Below, piece after piece: positions 30,055-37,573 of a stretch of 43,244 nt of DNA; the first letter of the stretch is position 1; each line of letters starts with the position of its first letter. The position numbers and the translations under genes were made by a program. Below the pieces are notes generated by a model. The model did not search any database. It saw only the letters and a list, made by a program, of their open reading frames with translations, and had not been told where the DNA came from. The stretch is from JALYQB01 sp035640155 (lineage in GTDB: Bacteria; Actinomycetota; Actinomycetes; Mycobacteriales; Pseudonocardiaceae): the NCBI GenBank assembly GCA_035640155.1, contig DASQWR010000092.1, forward strand, positions 1 through 43,244. The letters are read 5' to 3'.

Positions 30055-30627
30055 CTACGGTCCAACCGGGTTGATGCCGCTGGCCTTCCAGCCGGCGTCG
30101 GACCGGGTCATCTGCAGCTGCAGTCGCTGCTGGGACAAAGCGCGTTCCCCCTGCTCAGGAGTGATCGTGACGTCCAGGCCGACGAGCACCTGCGCCGTCC
30201 CCTGCCGGACATCCAGCTCCGCGACCGCAGCATCGATCACCTTCGACTCGCTCCGGCTCCTGCGCTCACTGATCATGCGAGCGTAGTTCTCCCGGTTGCT
30301 GCCGACCTCCTCGGCGAGCGGACCCGTCACCGATCCCTGCCACAGGCTCAGGCTCTCCTCGATCCGGACTGGATCGAGGGTGGTCAGGTTGATCGCGGCC
30401 TGCCGGGCATCGCGCAGCACGGTGTCCCGCTCGACCGCGAGCTCGATCGACTCGCTGTGCGCCGCCCGGAACCACGAGGCCCCGAACCAGCCCGCCGTGC
30501 CACCGGCGAGGACCGCGAGCACTGTGACGACCACGAGTGCGAATCGCAGCGGCCTCCCGTTCGCCGAGCACGGGTGACGGACTGTCGACTTCGGGACGGT
30601 CGACTTCAGGGCGATCGACGTCAGCAT
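30055..30627 (-). CDS. Mce-associated membrane protein, paralogue of the next gene
   Basis: 190 residues: an N-terminal basic leader, one membrane helix (about residues 28-50, FALVVVTVLAVLAGGTAGWFGASWF) and an extracellular domain of the same type as its downstream neighbour, ending in LQLQMTRSDAGWKASGINPV. It begins 12 bp after the rplL stop, so it rides on the ribosomal protein transcript. The first codons lie in a 15-bp imperfect tandem repeat (30584-30628), which makes the exact start uncertain. The N-terminal 20 residues are not conserved-looking. Confidence 0.72.
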   Translation of the reverse strand: MLTSIALKSTVPKSTVRHPCSANGRPLRFALVVVTVLAVLAGGTAGWFGASWFRAAHSESIELAVERDTVLRDARQAAINLTTLDPVRIEESLSLWQGSVTGPLAEEVGSNRENYARMISERRSRSESKVIDAAVAELDVRQGTAQVLVGLDVTITPEQGERALSQQRLQLQMTRSDAGWKASGINPVGP

Positions 30628-30639
30628 GATGCAGCCAGA

Positions 30640-31035
30640 CTAGCTGAGGCTGACCTTCGCGCCGGCCTCCTCGAGCTTGGCCTTGGCCGAGTCGGCCTGG
30701 TCCTTGGGGACACTCTCCAGGATCGGCTTGGGGGCGCTCTCCACCAGGTCCTTGGCCTCCTTGAGGCCGAGACCCGACACGACCTCGCGCACCACCTTGA
30801 TGACCTGGATCTTCTTGTCGCCCGCGGCGTCGAGGACGACGGTGAACTCGTCCTTCTCCTCGGCCGCCGGCACTGCGCCGTCCCCGCCGCCGGCACCACC
30901 GGCGGCCGCCACGGCAACCGGCGCGGCGGCAGTGACCTCGAAGGTCTCCTCGAACTGCTTCACGAACTCCGACAGCTCAAGCAGCGTCATCTCCTTGAAC
31001 GCGTCGAGCAGCTCGTCGGTGGACAGCTTCGCCAT
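30640..31035 (-). CDS. rplL: 50S ribosomal protein L7/L12
   Basis: 131 residues. The N-terminal dimerisation helix pair (STDELLDAFKEMTLLELSEFV) is followed by the Ala/Gly/Pro hinge (about residues 38-60) and the C-terminal factor-binding domain (EFTVVLDAAGDKKIQVIKVV, GLGLKEAKDLVE, and a final AKVSLS). It forms the ribosomal stalk with L10 and recruits translation factors. The start ATG is preceded by AAGGAGAA. It is cotranscribed with rplJ (67-bp gap). Confidence 0.98.
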   Translation of the reverse strand: MAKLSTDELLDAFKEMTLLELSEFVKQFEETFEVTAAAPVAVAAAGGAGGGDGAVPAAEEKDEFTVVLDAAGDKKIQVIKVVREVVSGLGLKEAKDLVESAPKPILESVPKDQADSAKAKLEEAGAKVSLS

Positions 31036-31102
31036 GGTGGCGGTTCTCCTTCTCTTCTGCGATGATATTCGCCGGTGCCGGTCGGGCCGGCACGAGCGGG
31101 GG

Positions 31103-31645
31103 TCAGCCGGTGGCGGCCGAACCGGACTCGGCGGCGGCCTTCTTCTCCTGCAGCGCGGCAGCCAGCCGGGCCACCTGCGAGGCGGGCGCGTTGAACAGAC
31201 CGGCGGCCTTCGCGAGGTTGCCCTTCATGGCACCCGCCAGCTTGGCGAGCAGCACCTCGCGGGAGTCGAGGTCCGCGATCTGGTTGACCTCGGCGACGGA
31301 CAGCGGACGGCCGTCCATGTAGCCGCCCTTGATGACCAGCGCCCGATGGTCGCGGGCGAAGTCCCGCAGGGCCTTGGCCGCGTCGACCGCTTCACCCTCG
31401 ACGAACGCGATCGCGGTCGGGCCGACGAACAGCTCGTCCAGGCCGTCGAGACCCGCGTCCTGCGCAGCGCGGGTGACGAGGGTGTTCTTGGCGACCCGGT
31501 AGGTGGCGCTCTCTCCCAGTGCCCGGCGCAGCTGGGTCAGCTGGGTCATGGAGAGCCCGCGGTACTCGGTCACGACCGCAGCCGAGGCTGCGCGGAACCG
31601 GCTCGCGATCTCGGCGACGGTGTCGACCTTGTCGGTCCTGGCCAT
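31103..31645 (-). CDS. rplJ: 50S ribosomal protein L10
   Basis: 180 residues. The N-terminal rRNA-binding domain (VAEIASRFRAASAAVVTEYRGLS, LRRALGESATYRVAKNTL) is followed by the C-terminal L12-binding helix (VARLAAALQEKKAA). L10 anchors L12 dimers and represses its own operon by binding the leader. ATG 31645 follows AGGAGG. The frame stays open far upstream, but this start matches the family. The 340 bp before it is long enough for an L10 leader RNA. Confidence 0.97.
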   Translation of the reverse strand: MARTDKVDTVAEIASRFRAASAAVVTEYRGLSMTQLTQLRRALGESATYRVAKNTLVTRAAQDAGLDGLDELFVGPTAIAFVEGEAVDAAKALRDFARDHRALVIKGGYMDGRPLSVAEVNQIADLDSREVLLAKLAGAMKGNLAKAAGLFNAPASQVARLAAALQEKKAAAESGSAATG

Positions 31646-31985
31646 GGGTCGCCTCCTGTCTGGGGTAGATATCGCGTGCACCGGCACCGGCGCACGTGCC
31701 GACCGGGACGACGATCCCGCGGAGACCATGAGCCACCCAGCACACGAGGCACGGGCGGGGCGAACGGACGGCGCACGGCGCAGCCCGGAAGATGCCTCGT
31801 CCTCCTGCGCGGGTCGCCCGCATCTCACGGGGCCTTCGGTTCGTGCACTCCGATGCCATCGCAATCGGATGACGTCAAGATCAGATGACATCGGGGAGCA
31901 CGGACGGCCAGCGGTCTTCGGTGGAACTGGTTCCAGGATAGAACAGCACCGCGGCGCGGTGCACACCGCGTCCCCCAGGGCCGGA
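31646..31985 (-). other. rplA-rplJ intergenic region with candidate L10 leader
   Basis: 340 bp without a gene. Near the rplA end there is a perfect 7-bp stem (31947-31963, GCACCGC/GCGGTGC) followed by TGTTCTAT on the transcribed strand, a plausible terminator of the rplKA transcript. The remaining 300 bp should contain the rplJL promoter and, as known for this operon in bacteria, an L10-binding leader. I can see several GC-rich complementary segments but cannot define the kink-turn. A TTGACG box lies near 31872-31877, without a convincing -10. Confidence 0.45.
31947..31963 (-). terminator. Candidate terminator after rplA
   Basis: A 7-bp perfect stem with a 3-base loop, 23 bases past the rplA stop, with a T-rich stretch (TGTTCTAT) immediately after on the minus strand. 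It is short but has the classical arrangement. Confidence 0.5.
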
Positions 31986-32714
31986 TCAGGCCGTGGCCGC
32001 CGCCGCCTGGTCGTCTACGAGCAGGTTGCGGACACGGTTGGGGTCGACCGGGATGCCGGGCCCCATCGTGGTGGACACGGTGATCTTCTTCAGGTAGCGA
32101 CCCTTGGCGGCCGACGGTTTGGCGCGCAGGACCTCGTCCAGCGCGGCCGCGTAGTTCTCCACCAGCTTCTCGGTCGCGAACGACGCCTTGCCGATGACCA
32201 GGTGCAGGTTGGCCTGCTTGTCCACCCGAAAGTTGATCTTTCCGCCTTTGATGTCCGAGACCGCCTTGGTGACATCGGGTGTCACGGTGCCGGTCTTGGG
32301 ATTCGGCATCAGGCCCCGCGGCCCGAGGATCCGCGCGATCCGGCCGACCTTTGCCATCTGGTCCGGGGTGGCGATGGCGGCATCGAAGTCCAGCCACCCG
32401 CCCTGGATACGCTCGATGAGCTCGTCAGACCCTACGGCGTCGGCACCGGTGGCCTCGGCGTCGGCCGCCTTGTCACCGGTGGCAAACACGATCACCCGGG
32501 CGGTCTTGCCGGTACCGTGCGGCAGGTTCACCGTGCCGCGCACCATCTGGTCGGCCTTGCGAGGATCGACGCCGAGGCGCATCGCGACCTCGACGGTGGC
32601 GTCCATCTTCGTGACCGATGTCTCCTTGGCCAGGGCTGCCGCTTCCAGCGGGTTGTACACCCGGCTGGCGTCGATCCGCTCCGCGGCTTGACGGTAGGCC
32701 TTGCTGCGCTTCAT
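31986..32714 (-). CDS. rplA: 50S ribosomal protein L1
   Basis: 242 residues. Family blocks: SKAYRQAAERIDASRVYNPLEA at the N-terminus, MRLGVDPRKADQMVRGTV, FATGDKAADAEATGAD, ILGPRGLMPNPKTGTV (the most conserved stretch) and TVSTTMGPGIPVDPN at the end. It forms the L1 stalk at the ribosomal E site and represses the rplKA operon by binding its mRNA. ATG 32714 is followed directly by the family's Lys-Arg-Ser-Lys start. It is separated from rplK by 150 bp holding two and a half hairpin repeats. Confidence 0.98.
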   Translation of the reverse strand: MKRSKAYRQAAERIDASRVYNPLEAAALAKETSVTKMDATVEVAMRLGVDPRKADQMVRGTVNLPHGTGKTARVIVFATGDKAADAEATGADAVGSDELIERIQGGWLDFDAAIATPDQMAKVGRIARILGPRGLMPNPKTGTVTPDVTKAVSDIKGGKINFRVDKQANLHLVIGKASFATEKLVENYAAALDEVLRAKPSAAKGRYLKKITVSTTMGPGIPVDPNRVRNLLVDDQAAAATA

Positions 32715-32790
32715 GTCACTGTCCTTCTCGCTGTCTCACGGGGTTCAGCTGTGGTCGCGGGCCAGCGCGGGCCCTCCCACGGATCCGGAT

Positions 32791-32868
32791 AGCAGGTCTC
32801 AGTATCACTGCTTCGACCCTGCAAGCGGGTCTCAGTGTCAATGCTTCGACCCTGCAAGCAGGTCTCAG
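32791..32868. repeat. Two and a half 26-bp hairpin repeats in the rplK-rplA spacer
   Basis: A truncated copy (last 12 bases, 32791-32802) and two full copies (32810-32835, 32843-32868) are spaced by seven variable bases, keeping a 33-bp period. The last copy begins, on the transcribed strand, at the rplK stop codon, whose TGA is part of the repeat. One full copy has G for A in the right arm, which shifts the stem to GACCC/GGGTC but preserves a hairpin. Confidence 0.88.
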
Positions 32869-33299
32869 TCGACCACGGTGATGCCCATCGAGCGCGCCGT
32901 GCCTGCGATGATCTTGACGGCGGCGTCGACGTCGTTGGCGTTGAGGTCCTCCTGCTTGCGCTCGGCGATCGCGCGGAGCTGCTCGCGGTTGACCTTGGCG
33001 ACCTTGGTCTTGTGTGGCTCGGCCGAGCCCTTGGCCACCGAAGCGGCCTTGAGCAGCAGCACCGACGCGGGCGGAGACTTCAGCACGAAGTCGAACGACC
33101 GGTCCTCGTAAACCGAGATCACGGCGGGCACGACCTCACCGCGGTTGTTCTGCGTCTCGGCGTTGTACGCCTTGCAGAACTCCATGATGTTGAGGCCGTG
33201 CGGACCGAGCGCCTGACCGACCGACGCCGGGTTCGCGGTGCCGGCCTCCAGCGCGAGCTTCACGGTGGCCGCGAGCTTCCTCTTTTTCTTGGGGGGCAT
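32865..33299 (-). CDS. rplK: 50S ribosomal protein L11
   Basis: 144 residues, standard length. The N-terminal domain (KLALEAGTANPASVGQALGPHGLNIMEFCKAYN) with its proline pair binds the thiostrepton region of 23S rRNA. The C-terminal RNA-binding domain includes SPPASVLLLKAA and ends RSMGITVVD. L11 forms the GTPase-associated centre with L10/L12 and is needed for RelA activation. It starts 10 bp after the nusG stop, so secE-nusG-rplK-rplA is one transcript. Confidence 0.98.
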   Translation of the reverse strand: MPPKKKRKLAATVKLALEAGTANPASVGQALGPHGLNIMEFCKAYNAETQNNRGEVVPAVISVYEDRSFDFVLKSPPASVLLLKAASVAKGSAEPHKTKVAKVNREQLRAIAERKQEDLNANDVDAAVKIIAGTARSMGITVVD

Positions 33300-33309
33300 G
33301 GTTCCTTCC

Positions 33310-34056
33310 TCAGATCTTGGCGACCTGGCTGAACGAGAGCTCGACCGGCGTCTCCCGGCCGAAGATCGACACCAGTACCTTGAGCTTCTGCGCGTCGGCG
33401 TTGACCTCGCTGATCGTGGCCGGCAGGGTGGCGAACGGGCCGTCCATCACGGTCACCGACTCGCCGACCTCAAAGTCGACCTCGATCGCGTGAGTCGGGT
33501 CGCCGGACTGCGCCGCCTGCCTCCCCCCGCCGGCGGTCTTGGGTTGCTCGGCACGCGGCGCGAGGAACTTGAACACCTCGTCCAGGGTCAACGGCGACGG
33601 GCGCGACGTCGCCCCGACGAAGCCCGTGACGCCCGGCGTGTTGCGCACGGCGCTCCACGACGCGTCGTTGAGATCCATCCGGACCAGGATGTAGCCGGGC
33701 AGTACCTTGCGCTGCACCTGCTTGCGCTGGCCGTTCTTGATCTCCGTGACCTCTTCGGTGGGCACCTCGACCTGGAAGATGAACTCCTCGACGTCCAGCG
33801 TCTGCACCCGGGTCTCGAGGTTGGCCTTCACCTTGTTCTCGTAGCCCGCGTAGGAGTGCACGACGTACCACTCGCCCGGCGCCGCCGACAGCGCCGACCG
33901 TAGCTCCTCGACGGGGTCGGCCTGTTCTTCGACGGCATCGGCCGTGTCACCCACCGCCGGTGAGCCGCCATCCTGTGCTGCCTCGGACACCTCGGCGTCG
34001 GACAGGCCGGTCAGCTCCTGGCCACCTTCCAGGGAGGTCCCTTCCGGGGAGGTCAC
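33310..34056 (-). CDS. nusG: Transcription termination/antitermination protein NusG
   Basis: About 248 residues from GTG 34056, which fits the Val-Thr start of mycobacterial NusG; the frame also allows an ATG at 34086 with no ribosome binding site. An acidic, disordered N-terminal extension (about 60 residues) is followed by the NGN domain (WYVVHSYAGYENKVKANL, VLPGYILVRMDL, NTPGVTGFVG) and the KOW domain (GESVTVMDGPFATLPATISEV). The extension is an actinobacterial feature. NusG binds RNA polymerase and links it to Rho or the ribosome. Confidence 0.96.
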   Translation of the reverse strand: MTSPEGTSLEGGQELTGLSDAEVSEAAQDGGSPAVGDTADAVEEQADPVEELRSALSAAPGEWYVVHSYAGYENKVKANLETRVQTLDVEEFIFQVEVPTEEVTEIKNGQRKQVQRKVLPGYILVRMDLNDASWSAVRNTPGVTGFVGATSRPSPLTLDEVFKFLAPRAEQPKTAGGGRQAAQSGDPTHAIEVDFEVGESVTVMDGPFATLPATISEVNADAQKLKVLVSIFGRETPVELSFSQVAKI

Positions 34057-34163
34057 TGTCGGTCTCGCTTCCTCTCGTGCATCCAAACGTCGTGCGACAT
34101 GTAGGTGTTCCGGGGTCCGGATCGGTCACCGGACGGCGTCGTTCGGTGACCGACGCGGGCCGT

Positions 34164-34565
34164 TCAGCCGAACACGTAGAAGACGACCCGCTGGAACCCG
34201 AGGTCCACCAGCGCCACGAACGCCACGACGAACACGACGAACACCAACACCACCGCGGTGTAGGTCACCAGTTGCTTGCGCGTCGGCCAGATGACCTTGC
34301 GGAGCTCGGCGATCACCTCACGGAGGAACCGCACCAGCCGGGCTGGGGGCGAACCGGCCCGTTCCCTGTCTGGCGTGGCCGGCCGCTCCCGCCGCACGGC
34401 CGACGGACCGGTCCGCTCAGCCCGACCCGCAGGACGGGCGAAGTCGCTGCGGCGCTCGCGCCGTGCCGCGGCCGATGCCGGCTGCCGAGCATCCGAGCCG
34501 GCTGGGCCGCCTTCGGGTCGCTCCTGCCGGTCCGCCGCGTCGTCGGCGCTGCGATCGTCACTCAC
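34164..34565 (-). CDS. secE: Preprotein translocase subunit SecE
   Basis: About 133 residues from GTG 34565, chosen because GGAAGG lies seven bases before it. The first 75 residues are a long Arg/Pro/Ala-rich cytosolic extension with no known function. The conserved SecE part follows: FLREVIAELRKVIWPTRKQL (amphipathic helix) and one membrane helix (about residues 100-125). SecE clamps the SecYG channel. It is the first protein gene after tRNA-Trp and is followed by nusG, the universal order. Confidence 0.93.
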   Translation of the reverse strand: MSDDRSADDAADRQERPEGGPAGSDARQPASAAARRERRSDFARPAGRAERTGPSAVRRERPATPDRERAGSPPARLVRFLREVIAELRKVIWPTRKQLVTYTAVVLVFVVFVVAFVALVDLGFQRVVFYVFG

Positions 34566-34609
34566 ACCCAATCCTTCCGCTCGCCGTCCGTTCGGTTACG
34601 ACGTCGACG

Positions 34610-34682
<73 letters not shown>

Positions 34683-34861
34683 CCGGCGCCGGGTGGCGCC
34701 CCGACGTGGGTACCGGCGACCTACCCGGGGACCGGTTCGCCGGGCACGGGAGATTCGCTGGTGAACCCAGCCTTCAAAGTGTAGGGCACGGCGGGACCTC
34801 GACTCCAACTCCCCCGCCCGGGTGAGGGTGCCCGGGCGGGTAGCGACCCGGATTTGAGACG

Positions 34862-36112
34862 ATGCCGGTCATGGCAGCCGCGGCACGCACCGCCACTCCG
34901 AGAAGCTCGGGCACGTCCAGGATCTCTGCCCGCGTCGATGGTATCGCCGAGTCGGCCACCCTCGCCGTCGACGCCAAGGCCAAGGCGTTGAAGTCGCAGG
35001 GACGCCCGGTGATCGGGTTCGGCGCGGGCGAGCCGGACTTCTCGACTCCTCAGGCCATCGTGGATGCCGCGGTGGCGGCGTGCTCGGACCCACGTAACCA
35101 CCACTACACCGCCACCGCCGGGCTCCCCGAGCTCCGCGAGGCGGTCGCCGCCAAGACCGCCCGCGACTCCGGCTTCCAGGTGCAGCCGAGTCAGGTGCTG
35201 GTGACCAACGGCGGCAAGCAGGCCGTCTACCAGGCTTTCGCTACCGTGGTCGACCCCGGCGACGACGTGCTGTTGCCCGCGCCGTACTGGACCACCTATC
35301 CAGAGGCGATCTCGCTGGCCGGCGGCTCGCCGGTGGTGGTGCACACCGACGAGGCCACCGGTTACCTGCCCAGCGTGGACCAGCTTGAGGCTGCCCGAAC
35401 CGAGGCCACCACGGTGCTCCTGTGGTGCTCCCCGTCGAACCCGAGCGGCGCGGTGGCCCCGCCGGAGCTCGTCGCCGAGATCGGCCGGTGGGCCGCCGAG
35501 CACGACATCTGGGTGATCACCGACGAGATCTACGAGCACCTGGTCTACGACGGCGCCGAGCACGTCTCGATGCCGGTGGTCGCGCCCGAGATCGCCGACC
35601 GCTGTGTGGTGCTGAACGGCGTCGCCAAGACCTACGCGATGACCGGCTGGCGGGTCGGCTGGATGGTCGGTCCGATCGACGTGGTCGAGGCGGCCGCGAA
35701 CCTGCAGTCGCACCTGTCCTCCAACGTGTGCAACGTGGCCCAGCGCGCGGCGATCGAGGCGGTGTCGGGACCGCTGGACGCGGTCGCCGAGATGCGGGCG
35801 GCGTTCGACCAGCGCCGGCGGACCATGGTGACGCTGCTCTCCGGTATCGACGGGGTGACCTGCCCGGTGCCCCGCGGCGCCTTCTACACCTACCCGTCGG
35901 TGAAGAACCTGCTCGGGCGGTCGGTGCGCGGGACGGCGGTGCAGACGAGCGTGGACCTGGCGGCGGCCGTGCTCGAGCACGCCGAGGTGGCCGTGGTGCC
36001 GGGTGAGGCGTTCGGGACACCGGGTTACTTCCGGCTCTCCTATGCGTTGGGTGACGACGACCTGCGTACTGGAGTGACGCGGATGGCCGAGCTGCTCGCC
36101 GAGGTCAACTGA
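34862..36112 (+). CDS. aspC: Class I pyridoxal-phosphate aminotransferase, probable aspartate aminotransferase
   Basis: 416 residues. The PLP fold-type I pattern is complete: GFGAGEPDFSTP near residue 55, YTATAGLPELREAV, NGGKQAVYQAF, PYWTTYPE, the Asn and Asp in CSPSNPSG and VITDEIYEHLVYD, the PLP lysine in VLNGVAKTYAMTGWRVGW, and the substrate Arg in GYFRLSYA. It closely resembles the actinobacterial aspartate aminotransferase next to secE. Aspartate is the likely amino donor; arylalanine or prephenate substrates are possible. ATG 34862 is used; ATG 34871 is also possible. It is the only rightward gene in this block. Confidence 0.93.
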   Translation: MPVMAAAARTATPRSSGTSRISARVDGIAESATLAVDAKAKALKSQGRPVIGFGAGEPDFSTPQAIVDAAVAACSDPRNHHYTATAGLPELREAVAAKTARDSGFQVQPSQVLVTNGGKQAVYQAFATVVDPGDDVLLPAPYWTTYPEAISLAGGSPVVVHTDEATGYLPSVDQLEAARTEATTVLLWCSPSNPSGAVAPPELVAEIGRWAAEHDIWVITDEIYEHLVYDGAEHVSMPVVAPEIADRCVVLNGVAKTYAMTGWRVGWMVGPIDVVEAAANLQSHLSSNVCNVAQRAAIEAVSGPLDAVAEMRAAFDQRRRTMVTLLSGIDGVTCPVPRGAFYTYPSVKNLLGRSVRGTAVQTSVDLAAAVLEHAEVAVVPGEAFGTPGYFRLSYALGDDDLRTGVTRMAELLAEVN

Positions 36113-36150
36113 CCCGACGTCAGCCAGGGCTCAGTCAGCCCCGCGCCCAG

Positions 36151-36576
36151 TCAGCCCAGGGCCACGGTCGCGGTCGCCTTGCCGAGCACCGTCTTGCCGC
36201 CGGAGCGCGCCACGATCGCGACCACCGCAGTCCCGTCGTCCCGGATCTCCTTGACCGTGCCGCCCAGCTCGACCAGCGCGCCCGTCCCGTCGTCGGGCAC
36301 CACCACGGGACGGGTGAAGCGTGCCCCGCACTCGACGACCGCGGCCGGGTCGCCGGCCCAGCGGGCGACCAGCCGGGTGGCCAGCGCCATCGTCAGCATC
36401 CCGTGCGCGATGACGTCGGGAAGGCCCACCTCCCGGGCGAACCGCTCGTTCCAGTGGATCGGGTTGAAGTCCCCGGACGCGCCGGCGTAGCGCACCAGGT
36501 CGGTTCGGGTGAGGGGCACTTGCAGCGGCGGCAGCTCCTCGCCCGCGGTCACCGCGGAGCGGTCCCGCAGCGTCAC
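36151..36576 (-). CDS. MaoC-like dehydratase, HadB-like
   Basis: 141 residues of the single hot-dog fold. The hydratase-2 motif is present: ASGDFNPIHWNERFA with catalytic Asp and His, then VIAHGMLTMALATRLV. It resembles HadB of the mycobacterial FAS-II dehydratase, which acts as a heterodimer with HadA. The GTG start (36576) overlaps the stop of the HadA-like gene in GTGA. The rpmG-HadA-HadB order is the one known in Mycobacterium. If the organism lacks mycolic acids, the pair must serve another (3R)-hydroxyacyl thioester dehydration. Confidence 0.88.
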   Translation of the reverse strand: MTLRDRSAVTAGEELPPLQVPLTRTDLVRYAGASGDFNPIHWNERFAREVGLPDVIAHGMLTMALATRLVARWAGDPAAVVECGARFTRPVVVPDDGTGALVELGGTVKEIRDDGTAVVAIVARSGGKTVLGKATATVALG

Positions 36577-37031
36577 CAGGCATCATCTCCCCGCACCACG
36601 AGCAGGGACCGGGCGGTGGTCACCGGCGTTCCCCCGGCGTCGGTGATCTCGCAGCGGATCTCCAGCAGGTCGTTGCCCGCAGCGCAGCGGATGCCGTCGA
36701 CGTGCAGGGTGGCCGACAGCTCGTCCCCGGCATGCACCGGCCGGTGGTGGACGAACGACTGGTCACCGTGGACCACCCGGGAGTAGTCGAGACCGAACTC
36801 GGGGTCCTCGACCAGCGCGGCCTGCGAACGCATCGACAGCACGATGGCGAAGGTCGGCGGTGCGATGACGTCGGGATGCCCGGCTGCCCGCGCGGCACCC
36901 GGATCGTGGTAGACCGGGTCGTCGTCCCCGATGGCCTCGGCGAACTCGCGGATCTTCTCCCGCGCCGCCACGTAGGTCGCCGCGTGCGGATAGGACCGCC
37001 CGACGAACGAGGGGTCGGGTCGGGACCTCAG
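36573..37031 (-). CDS. MaoC-like dehydratase partner, HadA-like, with apparent CTG start
   Basis: 152 residues if begun at CTG 37031. The hot-dog domain follows at once (FVGRSYPHAATYVAAREKIREFAEAIG), with VIAPPTFAIVLSM in place of the catalytic loop; the Asp/His pair of HadB is missing, as in HadA-type partners. No ATG, GTG or TTG is in frame between the conserved start of the domain and deep inside rpmG. The CTG overlaps the rpmG stop (CTGA) and has AAGGAG five bases upstream. Product and partner fit a HadAB heterodimer with the next gene. Confidence 0.82.
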   Translation of the reverse strand: MRSRPDPSFVGRSYPHAATYVAAREKIREFAEAIGDDDPVYHDPGAARAAGHPDVIAPPTFAIVLSMRSQAALVEDPEFGLDYSRVVHGDQSFVHHRPVHAGDELSATLHVDGIRCAAGNDLLEIRCEITDAGGTPVTTARSLLVVRGDDAW

Positions 37032-37192
37032 CGGGTCTCCTTGTGCGCACGGTGCGTGCGGCAGTTCGGGCAGAACTTCTTGATCTCGAGGCGATCGGGA
37101 TCGTTGCGCCGGTTCTTCTTGGTGATGTAGTTGCGGTGCTTGCACTCCTCGCACGCCAGGGTGATCTTCGGTCGGACGTCGGTGGCGGCCAC
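37028..37192 (-). CDS. rpmG: 50S ribosomal protein L33, zinc-binding form
   Basis: 54 residues, starting at GTG 37192 after GAGAGG. The family core is intact: KITLACEECKHRNYITKKN and DRLEIKKFCPNCRTHRAHKETR. Two CxxC pairs (CEEC, CPNC) make it the zinc-containing C+ form, which in actinobacteria is the form used when zinc is plentiful. It lies directly after tRNA-Thr and tRNA-Met, and its stop overlaps the start of the HadA-like gene. Confidence 0.97.
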   Translation of the reverse strand: MAATDVRPKITLACEECKHRNYITKKNRRNDPDRLEIKKFCPNCRTHRAHKETR

Positions 37193-37280
37193 GGATCCTC
37201 TCCCTCACGATTCCTCACCCGGCCGGCACGGGCTGCGCCGGATCCGGTTCGTCCCGGCGTCGATTGGTGGCGCCGATTGG

Positions 37281-37353
37281 TAGCGGTGGCCGGACTTGAA
37301 CCGGCGACACAGCGATTATGAGCCGCTTGCTCTACCTCCTGAGCTACACCGCT
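37281..37353 (-). tRNA. tRNA-Met (anticodon CAT, elongator)
   Basis: The acceptor arms AGCGGTG/CACCGCT pair fully. The D-arm is TAGCTCAGGAGGTAGAGCA, the anticodon loop CTCATAA with CAT, and the T-arm GGTTCAAGTCC. The fully paired acceptor end marks it as elongator rather than initiator. Confidence 0.95.
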
Positions 37354-37419
37354 TGGAGGAGCACCTCCCGCGCGACCGACCGCGACGCCATGCACAGCTC
37401 ACCACGGTCGACACGCCTG

Positions 37420-37492
37420 AGCCCCAATACGGAATCGAACCGTAGACCTTCTCCTTACCATGGAGACGCTCTGCCGACTGAGCTATTGGGGC
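37420..37492 (-). tRNA. tRNA-Thr (anticodon GGT)
   Basis: Acceptor GCCCCAA/TTGGGGC, D-arm TAGCTCAGTCGGCAGAGCG, anticodon stem TCTCC/GGAGA with loop ATGGTAA (GGT), and T-arm GGTTCGATTCC. It is the first gene of the leftward tRNA-Thr, tRNA-Met, rpmG run. Confidence 0.95.
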
Positions 37493-37530
37493 GGTAGGTC
37501 ACTCATGAAGCTCACTCACGAACCCAGACA

Positions 37531-37536
37531 ACTCTA
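37531..37536 (-). promoter_or_regulatory. Candidate -10 box of the tRNA-Thr/tRNA-Met/rpmG transcript
   Basis: On the minus strand TAGAGT, preceded by a TGTG extension, lies about 39 bases upstream of mature tRNA-Thr. A -35 match is weak. Confidence 0.3.
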
Positions 37537-37573
37537 CACAACCGCCTGCACCGAGGCTGAGCCGCCCGCAGGC

